Source: Vibrio sp. D404a
GTDB taxonomy: Bacteria; Pseudomonadota; Gammaproteobacteria; Enterobacterales; Vibrionaceae
NCBI RefSeq assembly: GCF_030248535.1
Contig: NZ_JAHGAJ010000017.1
Location: 62,001-126,000 of the forward strand
DNA length: 64,000 nt
Direction: 5' to 3'
The notes beneath the pieces are model-generated. The model saw nothing but the letters and a program-made list of their open reading frames with translations. It was not told the DNA's origin and ran no database searches. Below are positions 26,946-36,060 of this stretch, piece by piece (the stretch's first letter is position 1; the number at the start of each line of letters is the position of its first letter). Made by a program: the position numbers and the translations under genes.

Positions 26946-27636
26946 AACTTAAATGCAAATAATCCCAATCGTTCTCACTCCAGTGAATATTTCGTTTAGC
27001 CACTTCTTTAATAAATGAGCGTTTCAATCTTTCCAAGTTTCCTTGCTTCCACTCATCACCCGATTTCTGATTACATTTATCAAAGTCGATAATCCATACT
27101 TTACCTTCATCATCAATCAGGATGTTGTGAATATTCAAATCCGTATGATTTACCTGAGCTTTATGCATTTTACGAATCTCTGCACCGACCTTCTGGTATT
27201 CTTCTTTTGATAATGCTCTATCTTGTAAGATTGATACTAGATCTCGTGCGTTTGGGATTTTCTGGCTCAGCAAATCAGCACGATAACCAAAACAACTTTT
27301 GACAGCTCTGGCTGCTATAGGCTTAGGAACATTAACACCAGCTTCGATCAAAATATGCAGTAACTGATACTCTTGAAAACTACGAGTATTTTCCCAAGTC
27401 GTAAAAAAATAGCTGTCTCGGTTGACCTTCCCGAACAACCCTCCTCGATGATAATGACGTAGTGCTGCATCTATTTCATCGAGAGCAATAAACCAAGTAG
27501 TTCCTCTTCCTTGAGCTGAACCAATGATTCGGCCTTTCTTACGCCAATAACTGTGGTCAAAACACTGCTCACTAGCATCACTAAGCAGATACTCATCGAA
27601 CCAAATAGTTTGTTTAGGGGTCTTTATTATCTTCAT
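26944..27636 (-). CDS. kdkA: 3-deoxy-D-manno-octulosonic acid kinase
   Basis: Phosphorylates the single Kdo on lipid A at O-4, replacing the second Kdo used by enteric bacteria. The 230-residue protein has a eukaryotic-like kinase fold: catalytic loop HTDLNIHNIL and metal-binding DFDK, with an N-terminal GRGTTWF loop. It is divergent from the OpsX-like heptosyltransferase gene (152-nt gap), the same neighbourhood as in Haemophilus influenzae, where kdkA and opsX are adjacent. Strand differs from the main core operon, so it has its own promoter. Confidence 0.92.
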   Translation of the reverse strand: MKIIKTPKQTIWFDEYLLSDASEQCFDHSYWRKKGRIIGSAQGRGTTWFIALDEIDAALRHYHRGGLFGKVNRDSYFFTTWENTRSFQEYQLLHILIEAGVNVPKPIAARAVKSCFGYRADLLSQKIPNARDLVSILQDRALSKEEYQKVGAEIRKMHKAQVNHTDLNIHNILIDDEGKVWIIDFDKCNQKSGDEWKQGNLERLKRSFIKEVAKRNIHWSENDWDYLHLS

Positions 27637-27788
27637 CTGGGAATCATTTCTTGAACATAGACGAATGGAGTTCCAAGTACTTCAACATCACTAAAACACC
27701 ACTTATGATAGTCAAAGTTAATCTCATTTTACATTTCTAGGCATAGATAGCATAATCCTTACTCACTCTTTTTTGGCTAAATAATCAT

Positions 27789-28844
27789 ATGGCTTTATTC
27801 GCATCCGCGCCTCATTCATTATGCATTGTCCGCTTGTCTGCAATTGGTGATGTATGTAACACCATTGCGGCAGTTCAAATGATTCAACAACAGTGGCCAG
27901 AAACTCAAATTACATGGATTACAGGTAAAGTTGAGGCTCTGCTAATACAAGATTTACCCAACATTGATGTCGTTGTATTCGACAAAAAGTTAGGTTGGAA
28001 AGCTTATGTCCAACTTTGGTCAGTTTTGAAAAACAAAAACTTTGATGCCCTACTACACATGCAATACGCAATAAGAGCAAGTATTGCTACGTTAGGTATT
28101 CGCGCAAAATATAAGCTGGGCTTCGATAGTAAACGTAGCAGGGATTTTCAAACTCTTTTCACTAACTATAAAGTGCCTTCCCCAAACAAGCATCATGTTT
28201 TAGATGGCTTAATTGCTTTTGTCAAAGAGCTAGGTGTTGAAATCACTACTCCAACTTGGAACATCCCACTTTTCGACCAAGATATTGAGTGGGCAAAGAA
28301 ACAATTGTCTAGTTATAGCTGTAAAAACTTAGTGATTGTACCGGGCGCAAGTAAAGCATATAAAAACTGGAATGTGCAAGGTTATATTGATGTAATTAAT
28401 TATGCACAATCAGTTGGTTGGACAGTAACTTTAGCAGGTAGCTCAGCCAAAGTAGAAACGGATCTAGCCAACGAAATTAATGCCGGATTAAGCCAACCAG
28501 TTCAAGACTTGGTTGGAAAAAGCTCACTTAAAGAGATGCTAGCTCTACTTAAGCACGCAAATTTAGTTATTGCCCCAGACACGGGACCTGCTCATATGGC
28601 AAATGCTGTGAATACTCCAATTATTGGTTTATATGCACATCATAACCCCGACAGAACATGTCCGTATCAATACCATGAGTATGTGGTTTCGGCATACGAT
28701 GAAGCAATAAAAGCAGAAACAGGTAAAGGGAAAAACGAGCTTTCATGGAGAACTCGGGTTAAAGATACGCACGCGATGAACCGTATAAGTTCTGAACAAG
28801 TTATAGCAATGTTCAAGAAAGCAACTGCTGATTTCTCTCTCTAA
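27789..28844 (+). CDS. opsX: GT9 LPS heptosyltransferase I, OpsX-like
   Basis: Predicted to add the first L,D-heptose to Kdo-phosphate. The 351-residue GT9 protein has the N-terminal IVRLSAIGDVCNTIAAV and the donor site APDTGPAHMANAV, with VVPGASKAYKNW in between. It resembles Haemophilus OpsX more than enteric WaaC (different segment after the first domain, and a kdkA neighbour). No WaaC gene is otherwise present in the cluster, so this fills that step. It is followed after 31 nt by the GT2 glucosyltransferase. Confidence 0.8.
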   Translation: MALFASAPHSLCIVRLSAIGDVCNTIAAVQMIQQQWPETQITWITGKVEALLIQDLPNIDVVVFDKKLGWKAYVQLWSVLKNKNFDALLHMQYAIRASIATLGIRAKYKLGFDSKRSRDFQTLFTNYKVPSPNKHHVLDGLIAFVKELGVEITTPTWNIPLFDQDIEWAKKQLSSYSCKNLVIVPGASKAYKNWNVQGYIDVINYAQSVGWTVTLAGSSAKVETDLANEINAGLSQPVQDLVGKSSLKEMLALLKHANLVIAPDTGPAHMANAVNTPIIGLYAHHNPDRTCPYQYHEYVVSAYDEAIKAETGKGKNELSWRTRVKDTHAMNRISSEQVIAMFKKATADFSL

Positions 28845-28875
28845 AATACACCATTATAAAATATGAGAATGTAAT

Positions 28876-29658
28876 ATGATCACTGGTACTATTATCACTC
28901 TAAATGAATCAAAAAATATTGTTGATTGCATCCAGTCACTGCAAGAAGTGTGTTCTGAAATTATTGTCGTAGACTCAAACAGTACAGATAATACTGTTGA
29001 ACTGGCTGAGAAATTAGGTGCAAAAGTAATCAGACAAAGCTATCTCGGTGATGGTTTTCAGAAAAATGTTGCTCTAGACTACACAGCGAATGACTGGGTG
29101 CTAAGTATTGATGCTGATGAGCGGCTGACTGAAGATATGGTCAAAGAAATCAAAGCACTTGATCTAACCAACACACAGCATGATGCATTCGCTTTTCGCC
29201 GCCGTAATTACATTGGTAGCCGTTGGATAAAGCAGTGTGGTTGGTACCCCGATTATTGTATTCGCTTATATAATCGTAATAAAACGAAGTTCTCAGAAGT
29301 AAAACAACACGCATCTGTTCAGGCTAAAAACCCAAAACGCTTAAATTCTGACTTGATTCATTACTCTTTTGAGAACCTCAGCCAGTTGTTTGCTAAACCC
29401 GGTAGAGATTTTAGTGGACGAGCAGCAAAGATCATGTATCAAAAAGGAAAAAAGGCAAATGCCTTCTCTCCTTTCTCTCATGGGTTGTCTGCGTTCATTC
29501 GGGCCTATATTATCAAACGCGGCTTTTTAGGGGGAGCTGATGGCCTAACTGTCGCAATTAGCGCTGCAATGAGTAGTTACTTAAAATACGCCCGACTACT
29601 CGAATTTCAACGTGATCCGGCAGTTTTAGAGAAAGAAGACTTTACTAAAATTTGGTAG
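28876..29658 (+). CDS. GT2 core glycosyltransferase, LgtF/WaaE-like
   Basis: Short GT2 enzyme (260 residues) of the WaaE/KdtX/LgtF group, which adds beta-1,4-glucose to heptose I. The start is ITGTIITLNESKNIVDCIQSL; the nucleotide-binding DSNSTDNT and the DXD in SIDADERL are present, followed by the family-typical FAFRRRNYIGSRWIKQCGWYPDYCIRLY region (broken here only for description). It forms a two-gene unit with the OpsX-like gene, as expected for inner-core enzymes. Its last 14 nt overlap the convergent glycosyltransferase gene. Confidence 0.85.
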   Translation: MITGTIITLNESKNIVDCIQSLQEVCSEIIVVDSNSTDNTVELAEKLGAKVIRQSYLGDGFQKNVALDYTANDWVLSIDADERLTEDMVKEIKALDLTNTQHDAFAFRRRNYIGSRWIKQCGWYPDYCIRLYNRNKTKFSEVKQHASVQAKNPKRLNSDLIHYSFENLSQLFAKPGRDFSGRAAKIMYQKGKKANAFSPFSHGLSAFIRAYIIKRGFLGGADGLTVAISAAMSSYLKYARLLEFQRDPAVLEKEDFTKIW

Positions 29659-30682
29659 CTAAGCAATCTTGATAACACCTTTTATAGCTTTGAGCCATAT
29701 TCTCAGGGCTATATTTAACCTTGTATGCATTGATTTGTGAAACAAGTCTATTATACAAAGTGTTATCAGTATACAAACTCACAACTCGGTCTTCTGCTGT
29801 CTCTATGTCCCCTAATTTAAACTGATAGCCAGTGATACCTTCATCTACGATCTCTGGCAAACCTCCAACATTTGAAGTAACAACCGGAATACCATGCTGA
29901 TAAGCTTCTAAAACAGCAGATCCTAAACCTTCACTTTTCGAGGGCATAAAAAGTAAATCTGTTCGTTTCATAATTGATGCAACAAAAGTCGTGAAACCAA
30001 AAAATGTAATATTCGATAAACCTTTAGCCTGTTTTTTCAAAATCATTTCATCTTTACCTTCACCCACTATCAAAAAGTGGATATTAGGATGTGACTTTTC
30101 CAAACGTTTTGCTAACTCTATAGTAAATGATACATTTTTTACATCTATTAAACTTCCTAATTGAGTAACGACAAACTTACTTTCTAAAATAGCCAGGCTT
30201 CTCTCAACATCAGAGGATGCCGGAAGGTTAGAATAACTATCATATATAACTTTAAGGCTTGAGTTCAAACCTATGAGATTTTTTGCAACCTTTTCACTCA
30301 CTGCAATAATAGAACTAGCGCTATGATAAGTTTTTTCAGACAGTTTGCCTTTCAACGGTTTATCCACTCGACGTGATATTACAAACTTTACCCCAGACAA
30401 CTTTGAGATAATACGTGCAATATGAGCACCTCTTCCATCATGAGCGTGAATAACCGTGTTTTTGTCACTCCAACAATGTATTAGAGCTGAAAAAAAACTA
30501 TTAGTATTCACATTATCATTACCTTTGAAAGTGTGAATAACTTTCTTCTCAAAAAGGGAATTTTTTTTAGCTAATACTACTTGTGGAAATTCGGCAAGAT
30601 GGGAGATGAGGTTCAACGTTTGTACCTCTCCCCCTCCGAAACCAGAAGCCATGTTAATATGAATAATTGTTGGATTCTTCAT
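29645..30682 (-). CDS. GT4-type glycosyltransferase
   Basis: 345-residue GT-B retaining glycosyltransferase. It begins with a glycine-rich acceptor loop (GFGGGEVQTLNL, about 14-25) and has the EX7E motif in SEGLGSAVLEA within the donor-binding domain, plus HAHDGRGAHIAR. Donor and acceptor cannot be predicted. It is convergent with the LgtF-like gene and lies in a group of single genes in alternating orientation, so it is probably an outer-core or side-branch enzyme that varies among strains. AT-rich relative to housekeeping neighbours. Confidence 0.8.
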   Translation of the reverse strand: MKNPTIIHINMASGFGGGEVQTLNLISHLAEFPQVVLAKKNSLFEKKVIHTFKGNDNVNTNSFFSALIHCWSDKNTVIHAHDGRGAHIARIISKLSGVKFVISRRVDKPLKGKLSEKTYHSASSIIAVSEKVAKNLIGLNSSLKVIYDSYSNLPASSDVERSLAILESKFVVTQLGSLIDVKNVSFTIELAKRLEKSHPNIHFLIVGEGKDEMILKKQAKGLSNITFFGFTTFVASIMKRTDLLFMPSKSEGLGSAVLEAYQHGIPVVTSNVGGLPEIVDEGITGYQFKLGDIETAEDRVVSLYTDNTLYNRLVSQINAYKVKYSPENMAQSYKRCYQDCLATKF

Positions 30683-30909
30683 ACACCTCCCTTTATCATA
30701 TAATCACAATGAAGTATCACTGTACTATAACACGTAACCTAAAGTTAGTTACCCAGAGAATGTACGTGAATCATACCTAGACATGATAGCTTGATTCATC
30801 ATATCATTTTGCTTTGATAGAGGCAGTTCAGTCAGCGTCGAAGAGTAAAAAAAGAACAATGGTGAGAAGATTGCCTTTCTTTCCAATAAACTTACCTTAA
30901 GGTGCATCT

Positions 30910-31845
30910 ATGATTTTACGCAAGGTTAACTATTATATTGTAAACGGTATAATCACTACTATTCCTCCTTTCATTTTAAGGTCACTAGGCAAAGCACTGA
31001 TATCGGGCCATAAAAACCATGATCAAAACTATCTTAATGAAAGAATAAATTATTACAATAAGCTATCAAAAGAAGTCAACTTAACGGACTGTGACATAAC
31101 GACTGTTGAAAAATTCAAAAAGACTGGTGGTTCTGCTTATTACTTTGATTTATATAAAGTAATAAAGTCGTTTAAACCTCATTTCAAGTTTAAATACATT
31201 AATGGGGATGTCACTGATATTCCTGATGAGCCTAGCTTTGTTAAAAGCCGCCCTATTCATGGTGAAAATAAAAATTCTGTTTTATTGAAACTAAATGCTA
31301 TTCGTCATTATATTTTCGTAAAAGATGACCTTCCATATCAAAGTAAATCTAATATGGTTGTTTGGCGTGGTACAGGTTTTAGGCCAAACCGAAGAGAACT
31401 ACTTCGAACTCACTTCAACCATCCTAAATGTAACGTCGGTCGTGTAGATAAGAAAGACTCAGACCCACAACAACTAAACTATGTTCTTCCTCCTATGACA
31501 ATCAATGAACAGCTTAAATACAAATTCATTCTAAGTTTAGAAGGAAAAGATGTAGCAACCAATCTTAAGTGGATTATGTCATCAAATTCTCTCTGCTTTA
31601 CGCCGAAATTAAAATACGAGACTTGGTTTATGGAGGGAAAACTAAAAGATGGTATTCACTTCGTCGAGATTAAAGATGATTTCTCCGATCTAATAGAAAA
31701 AATGAATTATTATATTGAACATGAAGATGAAGCTCTTGAAATAATTAAGAATGCAAATGAATGGGTAGATCAATTTAAAAACATCAAAAGGGAAAAAATA
31801 ATTTCCCTTTTGGTGGCTAAAAAATACTTTAAACTTACTAACTAG
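30910..31845 (+). CDS. GT90 (CAP10/LpsA-type) glycosyltransferase
   Basis: 311-residue protein of the CAP10-like GT90 family, known from LPS glycosyltransferase LpsA of Pasteurellaceae and from fungal capsule proteins. Recognisable are NMVVWRGTGFRPNRRELL, the KYKFILSLEGKDVATNLKWI donor-site block and the SNSLCFTPK strand. It is very AT-rich and preceded by a 227-nt intergenic region in which I see no other gene. The stop codon is shared in a CTAG overlap with the convergent GT2 gene. Sugar specificity unknown; by analogy a hexose on the LPS core. Confidence 0.8.
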   Translation: MILRKVNYYIVNGIITTIPPFILRSLGKALISGHKNHDQNYLNERINYYNKLSKEVNLTDCDITTVEKFKKTGGSAYYFDLYKVIKSFKPHFKFKYINGDVTDIPDEPSFVKSRPIHGENKNSVLLKLNAIRHYIFVKDDLPYQSKSNMVVWRGTGFRPNRRELLRTHFNHPKCNVGRVDKKDSDPQQLNYVLPPMTINEQLKYKFILSLEGKDVATNLKWIMSSNSLCFTPKLKYETWFMEGKLKDGIHFVEIKDDFSDLIEKMNYYIEHEDEALEIIKNANEWVDQFKNIKREKIISLLVAKKYFKLTN

Positions 31846-32663
31846 CTATCTGATTTTTTTATTCCATAAGGAGTATAAGTTAACTTCGCAGCTCTATTTT
31901 CATCATAGATATCTACGTTAGTTTTCCCTTCAACATAACTTTTGGGAGTACTATAACCACGGGCATGTTCAAGGTGATATACCGGCGTTGTGTAACGGAC
32001 AGAGAAACCAAGTACCCCATTGCACTCTAATCTATGACCCGTATCAGCATCTTCTCGACCAATGCTAAACCTCTCATCAAAACCGTTAATATCCATCAAG
32101 CACGACTTAAATGTGGAGGCATTGCCTCCTCTCCAACCAGGTAAGCGTTTAACATTTCGATCAAACTTATACGCTAGCAATGGAAATTTAGAGATAATCA
32201 GTCGTCTTGGGCGCGTTGTTCCGAACCACCACAAACCAAACTTCTCGAGTTTTTGGTTTCTAATATCATCTTCTGAAAGTGCATCAGTAAACTCCTGAGT
32301 TAGACAAACTGCACCACCTGTGACATAGCGATCTTTCCTCGCATATTTTTTATGGACTGCAATCATATTTTTTTGTGGGACACAATCACCATCCAAGAAG
32401 ACCAAATACTCACCAGGGGCCTCTAATATAGCCTTATTCAATATTGTGCACTTACGTGGGCCTAAATCTTCATGCCAAATATGGTAGATTTCGTACGGGG
32501 CTTCCTCTCTATACGCATCCAACATATGAGCAGTTTCCTGAGTACTCCCGTCATCAGCGATCACCACATCAAATTCGGTATCAGTTTGATTAGCCAAACC
32601 TAATAGCACTTTTTTTAAATGCAATGGACTGTTATATGTAGTGATAATCACACTTGTTTTCAT
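31842..32663 (-). CDS. GT2 glycosyltransferase with galactosyltransferase-type C-terminus
   Basis: 273-residue GT-A glycosyltransferase: N-terminal SVIITTYNSPLHLKKVL, ADDGS, the DXD motif in VFLDGDCVP, and a C-terminal GGNASTFK...GREDADTGHRL block typical of the galactosyltransferase C-domain. It lies between the core GT genes and coaD and is convergent with the GT90 gene (4-nt overlap). Probably an outer-core hexosyltransferase. The 249 nt to coaD contain AT-rich promoter sequence for both genes and no other gene I can support. Confidence 0.8.
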   Translation of the reverse strand: MKTSVIITTYNSPLHLKKVLLGLANQTDTEFDVVIADDGSTQETAHMLDAYREEAPYEIYHIWHEDLGPRKCTILNKAILEAPGEYLVFLDGDCVPQKNMIAVHKKYARKDRYVTGGAVCLTQEFTDALSEDDIRNQKLEKFGLWWFGTTRPRRLIISKFPLLAYKFDRNVKRLPGWRGGNASTFKSCLMDINGFDERFSIGREDADTGHRLECNGVLGFSVRYTTPVYHLEHARGYSTPKSYVEGKTNVDIYDENRAAKLTYTPYGIKKSDS

Positions 32664-32912
32664 GCGTAACTGCTCTCAAAAAATTAATTTAAACCTTCAT
32701 ATTTTAGCACAAATTTTGTTCTTAATTAACAGAATTTGAATTGTTATACTCACAAGATCGGACTAATGGCTCCAACGTAGAACAATCAATTCGATTACAC
32801 AAACTGCAAGTTTTGCAACCAAGCCATATCATTAATAATTTATGTTTATTGCTCGGTTACTAAGACATGTTTTGATAACATCATAAGCAACCTCAATTTA
32901 AACTCAAAAGTC

Positions 32913-33407
32913 ATGACCAAACACAACAACAAAGTAATCTACCCAGGGACCTTTGACCCTATCACTAACGGTCACTTGGATATTATCGAGCGAACAGCTT
33001 TAATGTTCGATCATGTGATTATTGCTGTCGCTGCAAGTCCAAGTAAAAAAACGTTATTTACACACAAGGAGCGAACAGACTTGGTATCTGAAGTCACTGC
33101 TCACTTACCGAATATCGAAGTGAAGGGTTTCGAAGGCTTAATGGTTGATTTCGCAGAAAAAGAACAAGCAAATGTCCTGATCCGAGGGTTAAGAACAACC
33201 ATTGATTTCGAATATGAGTTTGGATTAACAAGCATGTACCGCAAACTTATGCCTGGATTAGAGAGTATTTTCCTCACTCCATCAGAAGAATTTGCGTTTC
33301 TTTCTTCAACAATAGTGCGTGAGGTTGCAATTCATGGAGGCTCAATTGAGCAATTCGTTCCCCAGATTGTAGCTAACGAAATCCACAAAAAAGTTGACCA
33401 TCAATGA
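32913..33407 (+). CDS. coaD: Phosphopantetheine adenylyltransferase
   Basis: Penultimate step of coenzyme A synthesis: 4'-phosphopantetheine plus ATP to dephospho-CoA. The 164-residue protein has [14 protein letters not shown] with the nucleotidyltransferase TNGH motif (18-21) and the C-terminal SSTIVRE motif. Location beside LPS core genes (formerly kdtB) is conserved widely. The downstream dgkA start is only 14 nt away. Confidence 0.97.
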   Translation: MTKHNNKVIYPGTFDPITNGHLDIIERTALMFDHVIIAVAASPSKKTLFTHKERTDLVSEVTAHLPNIEVKGFEGLMVDFAEKEQANVLIRGLRTTIDFEYEFGLTSMYRKLMPGLESIFLTPSEEFAFLSSTIVREVAIHGGSIEQFVPQIVANEIHKKVDHQ

Positions 33408-33421
33408 GTTAGAAAAAATCT

Positions 33422-33799
33422 ATGAGAGACTCTTCAGGAAGACCAAAGCCGAAAGGGGCAGGATTGAGGCGTGTTCTAAATGCAACAGCCTACTCTATCA
33501 AAGGCTTGAAAGCTGCTTTCAAAACCGAAGCAGCTATCCGCCAAGAGCTTGTCTTATGCGCGATCTTTATTCCGGTCGCTTTAATGTTGGATATCAGCAA
33601 GGTTGAGCAAATCTTGATGATTGCTTCTTTAATTCTGGTTGTTCTTTTTGAGCTAATTAACTCAGCGATTGAAGCTGTCGTTGACCGCGTGGGCACAGAA
33701 CATCACGAACTCAGTGGTAAAGCAAAAGACATTGGTTCTGCAGCGGTAATGGTTAGCTTAGGCCTCGCGCTCTTTACTTGGCTCTACATACTTATTTAG
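33422..33799 (+). CDS. dgkA: Diacylglycerol kinase
   Basis: Small integral membrane kinase recycling diacylglycerol, a by-product of membrane-derived oligosaccharide and lipid metabolism, to phosphatidic acid. The 125 residues have an amphipathic N-terminus, three TM helices (about 42-58, 63-82, 104-124) and the signature ELINSAIEAVVDRVG with catalytic Glu residues. The ATG follows the coaD stop by 14 nt. Convergent with mutM, 38 nt between stops. Confidence 0.95.
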   Translation: MRDSSGRPKPKGAGLRRVLNATAYSIKGLKAAFKTEAAIRQELVLCAIFIPVALMLDISKVEQILMIASLILVVLFELINSAIEAVVDRVGTEHHELSGKAKDIGSAAVMVSLGLALFTWLYILI

Positions 33800-33837
33800 A
33801 AGCTTTGAGCCGCGAAGGGCTTTAAAACTTCGAGCTC

Positions 33838-34647
33838 TTACTTCTGACACTCCCCACAAAAAAACGTATTTCGTTGCCCAATCTTCTGCTCTTGGAGAGC
33901 TTCGCCACAACTAGGGCATGGCTCTCCGGCTTTGCCGTAAACTTGCAGCTCTTGAGCAAAATAGCCCGGTTTGCCGTCGGCTTGAGCGAAGTCTTTAAGT
34001 GTCGTTCCGCCTTGCTTGATTGCGGTTGCAAGAACTTGCTTAATCTCTTGAGTCAGCAGATCCCACTCCGCAGCCGTGATCTTATTGGCAGGTCGAAGTG
34101 GGTGAACCCTTGAGGAAAACAATGCTTCGTTGGCATAAATGTTCCCGACACCGACCACGACTTTGTTATCCATAATGAACTGCTTTACTGGGACGCGACG
34201 CTTCTTCGCAAGCTCCGCTATATAAGGCGCGTTAAACTCTTCTGTTAGCGGCTCTGGACCAGCTCCCACCAATACAGGATGTATTTCATCAGCAGGGCTC
34301 CACAACCAAGCACCAAAGCGACGCGGATCGTTGTAGCGCAGCACCTTGCCGTTAGTCAGCTTGAGATCAACGTGATCGTGTTTGCCTGCGGTTATCTCGG
34401 CATCTAACACGCGTAAAGAGCCTGACATCCCTAGGTGAACAATCGCATTACCTGCATCCGTCTCAATCACTAGGTATTTGGCTCGGCGTGATATCGCCTT
34501 AATCACCGTCCCTTCTAACTGCTTGAGCTCTTGAGGGATATCCCAACGAAGTTTCGGCGTGCGGAAAGTTAAGGTCGCAATAGTTTGGCCAACCAAATGC
34601 GGGGTAATCCCCATACGGCTGACTTCGACTTCGGGTAACTCAGGCAT
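33838..34647 (-). CDS. mutM: Formamidopyrimidine-DNA glycosylase
   Basis: Base-excision repair enzyme removing 8-oxoguanine and formamidopyrimidines with AP-lyase activity. After Met removal the N-terminal proline nucleophile starts PELPEVE. The helix-two-turn-helix region carries [12 protein letters not shown], and the C-terminal zinc finger has cysteines in CPSCG and FFCGEC. Length 269 is standard. It follows an uncharacterised gene by 38 nt on the same strand. Confidence 0.97.
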   Translation of the reverse strand: MPELPEVEVSRMGITPHLVGQTIATLTFRTPKLRWDIPQELKQLEGTVIKAISRRAKYLVIETDAGNAIVHLGMSGSLRVLDAEITAGKHDHVDLKLTNGKVLRYNDPRRFGAWLWSPADEIHPVLVGAGPEPLTEEFNAPYIAELAKKRRVPVKQFIMDNKVVVGVGNIYANEALFSSRVHPLRPANKITAAEWDLLTQEIKQVLATAIKQGGTTLKDFAQADGKPGYFAQELQVYGKAGEPCPSCGEALQEQKIGQRNTFFCGECQK

Positions 34648-34685
34648 AAAACAGTTCCATTATTGTGATCATTGACTAATAAGGT

Positions 34686-35192
34686 TTACGGCAACAAATA
34701 CTCAGCTTCAACCGACACTGCTAACCACTTACCCTGCCAGTTCTTTAGAAGCCAAAAATCCGGAAGTTGGTAGTAAGTGATGCGCTGAGGCTCTTCTTGG
34801 TGTTGATACCAAACTTCTATGGTTTGTGGCGAGGCTAGAGACGCGCTAAGCGATTGATAAGTCTGCTCATCAACTTCGGTACCGACAAGCTGCTGCCAAC
34901 GTTGTGAGAGCTCTTGTGCACTCGGCTGTGATAATTCTTGAGCACTGCCTTGCGATTGGTATTGCCAGCCGTCACCAGTTAATACGAGAGACCACTTAGA
35001 AAAGTGCATGGCGGTAAGCTGATCGGACGGGTCAAGTAGATAAGGGAAGCCACTTTCCGAGGCAACCTCTGGTTCCGGCTCTAAAAGATAGGTCTTGATG
35101 ATCGTCGGCAGGTTGAGTACACCAATAAAGGCGATCACACTCAACATCAAAATGTTATTCCATCGGCGACCACGGTATCTCATTGCTTCCAC
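34686..35192 (-). CDS. Conserved hypothetical membrane-anchored protein
   Basis: 168-residue protein with one N-terminal TM segment (about 14-36, ILMLSVIAFIGVLN...) and a soluble, glutamine-, serine- and tryptophan-rich domain, probably periplasmic. A short internal duplication reads SQPSAQELSQ. No motif that I can link to a function. It sits between mutM and rpmG on the same strand, and a terminator separates it from rpmG upstream, so it probably has its own promoter at about 35193-35280. Confidence 0.65.
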   Translation of the reverse strand: MEAMRYRGRRWNNILMLSVIAFIGVLNLPTIIKTYLLEPEPEVASESGFPYLLDPSDQLTAMHFSKWSLVLTGDGWQYQSQGSAQELSQPSAQELSQRWQQLVGTEVDEQTYQSLSASLASPQTIEVWYQHQEEPQRITYYQLPDFWLLKNWQGKWLAVSVEAEYLLP

Positions 35193-35282
35193 TCACAACT
35201 TTCTAAGGCTAAGGAGCATCAGTATAGCGTGAAATCAAATGGTTAATCTATGTAGTGGGGAGTGAGGCAAAATTTGGGTATA

Positions 35283-35310
35283 AAAAAACCCAGCAAAGAG
35301 CTGGGTTTTT
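35283..35310 (-). terminator. Terminator of the rpmB-rpmG operon
   Basis: AAAAACCCAGC and GCTGGGTTTTT form a strong stem with U-runs on both strands. It lies about 40 nt after the rpmG stop on the minus strand. Confidence 0.9.
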
Positions 35311-35351
35311 CAATTCTTTCTTCTACTTAAGAAGAGCCAAAAAAGCATCAA

Positions 35352-35519
35352 TTACTTGATTTTCGCTTCTTTGTACATAACGTGTTGGCGAACTACTGGA
35401 TCAAACTTTTTGATCTCAAATTTACCTGGCATGTTACGCTTGTTCTTGTCAGTTGTGTAGAAGTGACCAGTACCTGCAGAAGATACTAGACGAATTTTCT
35501 CACGAATGCCTTTAGCCAT
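35352..35519 (-). CDS. rpmG: Ribosomal protein bL33
   Basis: 55-residue large-subunit protein starting [16 protein letters not shown] and ending MYKEAKIK; rich in Lys/Arg. It lacks the CxxC zinc pairs of the alternative zinc-binding L33 form, so it is the C-minus type. A short gene 13 nt after rpmB on the same strand, followed by a strong terminator; the rpmB-rpmG pair is universal in gamma-proteobacteria. Confidence 0.97.
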   Translation of the reverse strand: MAKGIREKIRLVSSAGTGHFYTTDKNKRNMPGKFEIKKFDPVVRQHVMYKEAKIK

Positions 35520-35532
35520 TGCTTAATTCCTC

Positions 35533-35769
35533 TTAAACGTTTTCGCCGCGTGCACGGATATCAACAAGAACAGCATCGATGCCTTTCTTATCAATGATAC
35601 GCATACCTTTAGCAGTTAGACGTAGTTTAACAAAACGTTTTTCGCTCTCTACCCAGAAACGATGAGTTTGTAGGTTCGGCAGAAAACGGCGCTTAGTAGC
35701 ATTGCGTGCGTGTGAACGGTTGTTACCCGTTACTGGACGCTTACCAGTTACTTGGCATACTCGGGACAT
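35533..35769 (-). CDS. rpmB: Ribosomal protein bL28
   Basis: 78-residue large-subunit protein starting [17 protein letters not shown], with the conserved [13 protein letters not shown] block. I use the ATG at 35769, preceded by GGAGAAG; an in-frame TTG five codons upstream belongs to the ribosome-binding region. A near-consensus promoter lies about 120 nt upstream. Confidence 0.97.
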   Translation of the reverse strand: MSRVCQVTGKRPVTGNNRSHARNATKRRFLPNLQTHRFWVESEKRFVKLRLTAKGMRIIDKKGIDAVLVDIRARGENV

Positions 35770-35890
35770 GAATGTCTTCTCCAATCGTTTCAGCTCGATA
35801 TCAACCTTGGTGGCCGAACCTCTCTATCTGTAAAAAATAGAAGGTAAAAACCGTTATGGAAAACCCATACAAGGCTATCAAAGGTCGCGC

Positions 35891-35919
35891 ATTATACTAA
35901 CTTGACGCGCATTGCTCAA
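35891..35919 (-). promoter_or_regulatory. Promoter of rpmB-rpmG
   Basis: On the minus strand, TTGAGC (35914-35919) and a perfect TATAAT (35891-35896) are separated by exactly 17 bp. This is the best sigma-70 match noticed in the window, and GC-rich sequence after the -10 resembles the discriminators of growth-rate-controlled promoters. Confidence 0.8.
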
Positions 35920-36060
35920 GACCCGAACAGATCCTTTTTAAGGATTTCGTGATCTTTTTTTGTGCAACACAGCTTGCTTGAGTAATCAGAGCTGATTTAA
36001 GGTCTAAAAATGTGGGCGAATCATAGCAGATTTCTAGCAACTAACAAGCCAAAATGTGAT

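Noticed and set aside
33394..33606. 70-codon frame overlapping the coaD end and dgkA start
   Set aside because: dgkA in another frame has full family motifs. A short coupling peptide cannot be excluded, but nothing supports it.
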